Source: Bacillus fungorum
GTDB taxonomy: Bacteria; Bacillota; Bacilli; Bacillales; Bacillaceae_G
Assembly (NCBI RefSeq): GCF_002746455.1
Contig: NZ_NWUW01000005.1
Location: 186,001-250,000, forward strand
Direction of reading: 5' to 3'
Length of the DNA: 64,000 nucleotides
Below the pieces are notes generated by a model, which was given only the letters and a program-made list of their open reading frames with translations, was not told where the DNA came from and searched no databases. Within the stretch, counting starts at the first letter, position 1; every line of letters starts with the position of its first letter. Positions 62,105 to 64,000 of the stretch are shown here, piece after piece. Position numbers and translations under genes: made by a program.

Positions 62105-62470
62105 ATGAAATGGATCATGAGAATTTTTGTGTTATTAGTTATAGTAGGAGGTGCTTTCTACTATCTGAAATCAGAGAATGGATACTATTCAACTAAACAA
62201 TATTATGTAAAAGTAATGACGGATTCTACAGTAGAAAACGAAAAATTGAGTAATGGAGAAGTTCTTACGTATCATGTTTACGATGAGAAGGTGTACGATA
62301 AAAAAGGGAAAGAAAGAGAACTGAAAATTTCCGTACAAAATAAATTGGAAAAAAATCAATATTATTTGATTGATTGGGAAGATCGCCGTGGGATTGTTTC
62401 TAAAATAGCTAAGGTGGATCAAACAAAAATAGATAAAAGTATCTTAAATAAATTGAACGGAAATTCATAA
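62105..62470 (+). CDS. YxeA-family (DUF1093) protein
   Basis: The 121-residue protein has one N-terminal membrane helix/signal (MRIFVLLVIVGGAFYYLKS) and a small beta-rich extracellular domain with GYYSTKQYYVKVMTDSTVEN and YDKKGKERELKISVQNKLEK, typical of the YxeA family. Function unknown. The ribosome-binding site is weak (AAAGGTTAGG). Confidence 0.82.
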   Translation: MKWIMRIFVLLVIVGGAFYYLKSENGYYSTKQYYVKVMTDSTVENEKLSNGEVLTYHVYDEKVYDKKGKERELKISVQNKLEKNQYYLIDWEDRRGIVSKIAKVDQTKIDKSILNKLNGNS

Positions 62471-62557
62471 TATATCAGGATAAGTTAACCAATAGCTATG
62501 TTAACATAAAATTTATAGGAAAAAGGTATTGTAGAAAAATAAGAGAGATTTATTATA

Positions 62558-62598
62558 AAACAAAAGGGATCGAACCGTCTGGTTTGATCCCTTTTTCA
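62558..62598 (+). terminator. Terminator downstream of the YxeA-family gene
   Basis: AAAAGGGATCGAACC / GGTTTGATCCCTTTTT stem with loop GTCT. Confidence 0.85.
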
Positions 62599-62700
62599 AA
62601 AGTGGAGAATGGATCTTACAGATGATGTTGCACAAAGCTTGATTGTAATGAGATAAGAAAGTGGATACTTCTATTTTTATAATTATTTTTGGACAAAAAA

Positions 62701-62730
62701 ATGAAACCAACTTATTAATGGTCTCATTTT
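62701..62730 (+). terminator. Weak terminator-like hairpin
   Basis: ATGAAACCA pairs with TGGTCTCAT (one mismatch) and is followed by TTTT. The surrounding 62599-62850 shows no gene I can support. Confidence 0.4.
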
Positions 62731-62850
62731 ACCAACGGACTAGAATAATATTTGGTTGATTGGTTTATATTACAACTTGAATGTATTTCTTAACTACATA
62801 ACGAAGGGGCAACCTATTTTGTTGGATTATTTTGAAGGGAATTATAAAAT

Positions 62851-63675
62851 TTAGCTAGATGAATATTTGGCTTCTCTAACCACTTTACAAACAAACCTCG
62901 CTAATGCATTATGCATTGAAGGAAAGATTGTAAATATGACATCCATTGTTTTGCGTAATGGCATAGGGCATATTATAGGTTTATTTTTATGAACTCCATT
63001 AATGGCAATTTTCGCAAGTTTTTGAGGAGACATCATCTTGTGTTTTTTCATTTGTTTTGTTATAGCAGACTTATCAATATTAATTGCTTTTGCTGCATCA
63101 AATATTGGAGTATCAACGAAGGAGGGACAAAGTGTACTTACTTTAATACCAAACTCTTCCGCTTCATAATGAAGAGAAGTTGTTAAACCTACAATAGCAT
63201 GTTTAGTTGTAGAATAGGCTGAAGCTATTGGAGAGGGACCAAGCCCTGCCGCAGATGCTGTGTTAACTATATGTCCAAACCCTTGTTCCTTCATTATTTT
63301 ATACCCTATTTGAGTACCATAAATAACTCCCCATAAATTGATATCAACGATTTCTTTCCAATTTTCTAGCGACATATCGTACAATTCACCGTACATAGAA
63401 ATTCCAGCATTATTAAATAGATAGTCTATCCTTCCAAATTCTTCATATATTTCTTTGAATACACGTTTCACACAGTTGTAATCAGTGACGTCTACATACA
63501 TAAATTTAGAAGTTGAAATCTCTTGGTTAAGTTTTTCTTCGAACGCCTTTCCATCCCTCTCATTAATATCGGCGATAACTACAAATATATTTTGAGAGGA
63601 TAATTCATGACAAATAGCTCTTCCAATTCCTGATGCACCACCCGTGACAATAGCAATCTTTTTATTTTCTCCCAT
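62851..63675 (-). CDS. Short-chain dehydrogenase/reductase
   Basis: The 274-residue classical SDR has the cofactor motif TGGASGIGRAI, NNAG (LFNNAGISMYG), catalytic Ser in NTASAAGLGP and YxxxK (YSTTK). DIN after the second strand (VVIADINERD) suggests NAD preference. The start at 63675 (MGENKKIAIV) follows GGAGG. It lies 25 bp after the hydrolase gene on the same strand, so the two may be co-transcribed. Substrate unknown. Confidence 0.92.
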   Translation of the reverse strand: MGENKKIAIVTGGASGIGRAICHELSSQNIFVVIADINERDGKAFEEKLNQEISTSKFMYVDVTDYNCVKRVFKEIYEEFGRIDYLFNNAGISMYGELYDMSLENWKEIVDINLWGVIYGTQIGYKIMKEQGFGHIVNTASAAGLGPSPIASAYSTTKHAIVGLTTSLHYEAEEFGIKVSTLCPSFVDTPIFDAAKAINIDKSAITKQMKKHKMMSPQKLAKIAINGVHKNKPIICPMPLRKTMDVIFTIFPSMHNALARFVCKVVREAKYSSS

Positions 63676-63700
63676 TACATTTCCTCCATAAATCAATCTA

Positions 63701-64000
63701 TTATTGTGATTGAATGGTACCATTGCTATCGAATAAAAGTTGATCTATCATAGATGCATATTCGTCTGCCACACACAAAGCACCATTGCTATTTAAATGA
63801 ACCCCATCTAAAGTCAAATGAAGGCCTCGCTTACTGGATAATCGATCGATTCGAATTGGATTCTTATAAAAAAATACATCTTTCATCACTGTCATAACAC
63901 TTGTGCTGATGTAGTCTGAACTGTGTACGTTAGCCAACCGTTTCTCAAATACCGATTGAATATCCAGAAAACTAACATTTAAATATTGATTCGAGATATT
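63701..64000 (-). CDS. SGNH/GDSL-type hydrolase, C-terminal part (truncated by window end)
   Basis: The frame is open to the window edge; 99 residues are visible. HLTLDGVHLNSNGALCVADE holds the DxxH motif (Asp and His of the catalytic triad) that closes SGNH esterase/lipase domains. The catalytic Ser block would lie outside the window. Confidence 0.7.
   Translation of the reverse strand, partial: NISNQYLNVSFLDIQSVFEKRLANVHSSDYISTSVMTVMKDVFFYKNPIRIDRLSSKRGLHLTLDGVHLNSNGALCVADEYASMIDQLLFDSNGTIQSQ

Overview
The window is a chromosomal segment of a Bacillus cereus group organism. The evidence is the gene order (uvrBA, hprK-lgt-ppaX, trxB, rapZ-yvcK-whiA-crh, clpP, rpoN, cggR-gapA-pgk-tpiA-gpmI-eno, secG-est-rnr-smpB-ssrA), a tmRNA tag reading GKQNNLSLAA, a second spoVA operon of the DUF1657/YhcN/SpoVAC-D-E/DUF421 type, and a petrobactin-type (fat-like) siderophore importer. 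The DNA is AT rich.

Layout. 1-4.6 kb: YeiH-like exporter, a small Xre-regulated membrane-protein cluster that includes a frameshifted paralogue, a MerR regulator with a membrane partner, and a DUF4362 lipoprotein. 4.6-21.3 kb: core housekeeping, with excision repair (uvrB-uvrA), carbon-catabolite signalling (hprK, ppaX, crh), lipoprotein maturation (lgt), thioredoxin reductase, a DUF368 lipid-carrier transporter, and rapZ-yvcK-whiA. 21.3-26.3 kb, mostly minus strand: clpP under a CtsR box, then the spoVA2-type spore operon. 26.4-35.5 kb: tRNA-Arg(CCG), rpoN, a glutaredoxin-like gene, and the CggR-controlled glycolytic operon. 35.5-43.0 kb: nucleoside hydrolase, a CidA/LrgB-type pair, secG-est-rnr-smpB and ssrA. 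Dispersed structured repeats lie beside clpP and between rnr and smpB.

43.01-55.97 kb is the accessory centre: a Tn7-like transposon of about 13 kb starting 28 bp past the 3' end of ssrA, just beyond the tmRNA terminator. Matching ends can be read (TGT, 8 bp, then a 16-bp TnsB-type site, in mirror image at each end). The transposition operon is tniQ1-tnsAB(fused)-tnsC-tniQ2, with no Cas genes or CRISPR. On one side the cargo is an overlapping pair: a protein resembling the diadenylate cyclase (DisA-N/DACNx) fold, and an unrecognised 431-residue protein. On the other side are a PD-(D/E)XK-like nuclease candidate and, convergent with it, a Ser/Thr kinase fused to a large C-terminal region carrying a CxCxxC cluster. 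A heavily decayed minus-strand gene sits just inside the left end.

55.97-64 kb: gene debris, an OmpR-type response regulator whose phospho-acceptor Asp is replaced by Glu, a Fur-boxed siderophore ABC operon, a perfect 50-bp palindrome next to a decayed membrane-protein/MarR-like remnant, a YxeA-family protein, a short-chain dehydrogenase and the C-terminus of an SGNH hydrolase. The most likely new biology is in the Tn7-like element: its ssrA attachment site, its two target selectors, and its two cargo modules, which look like defence or signalling systems.
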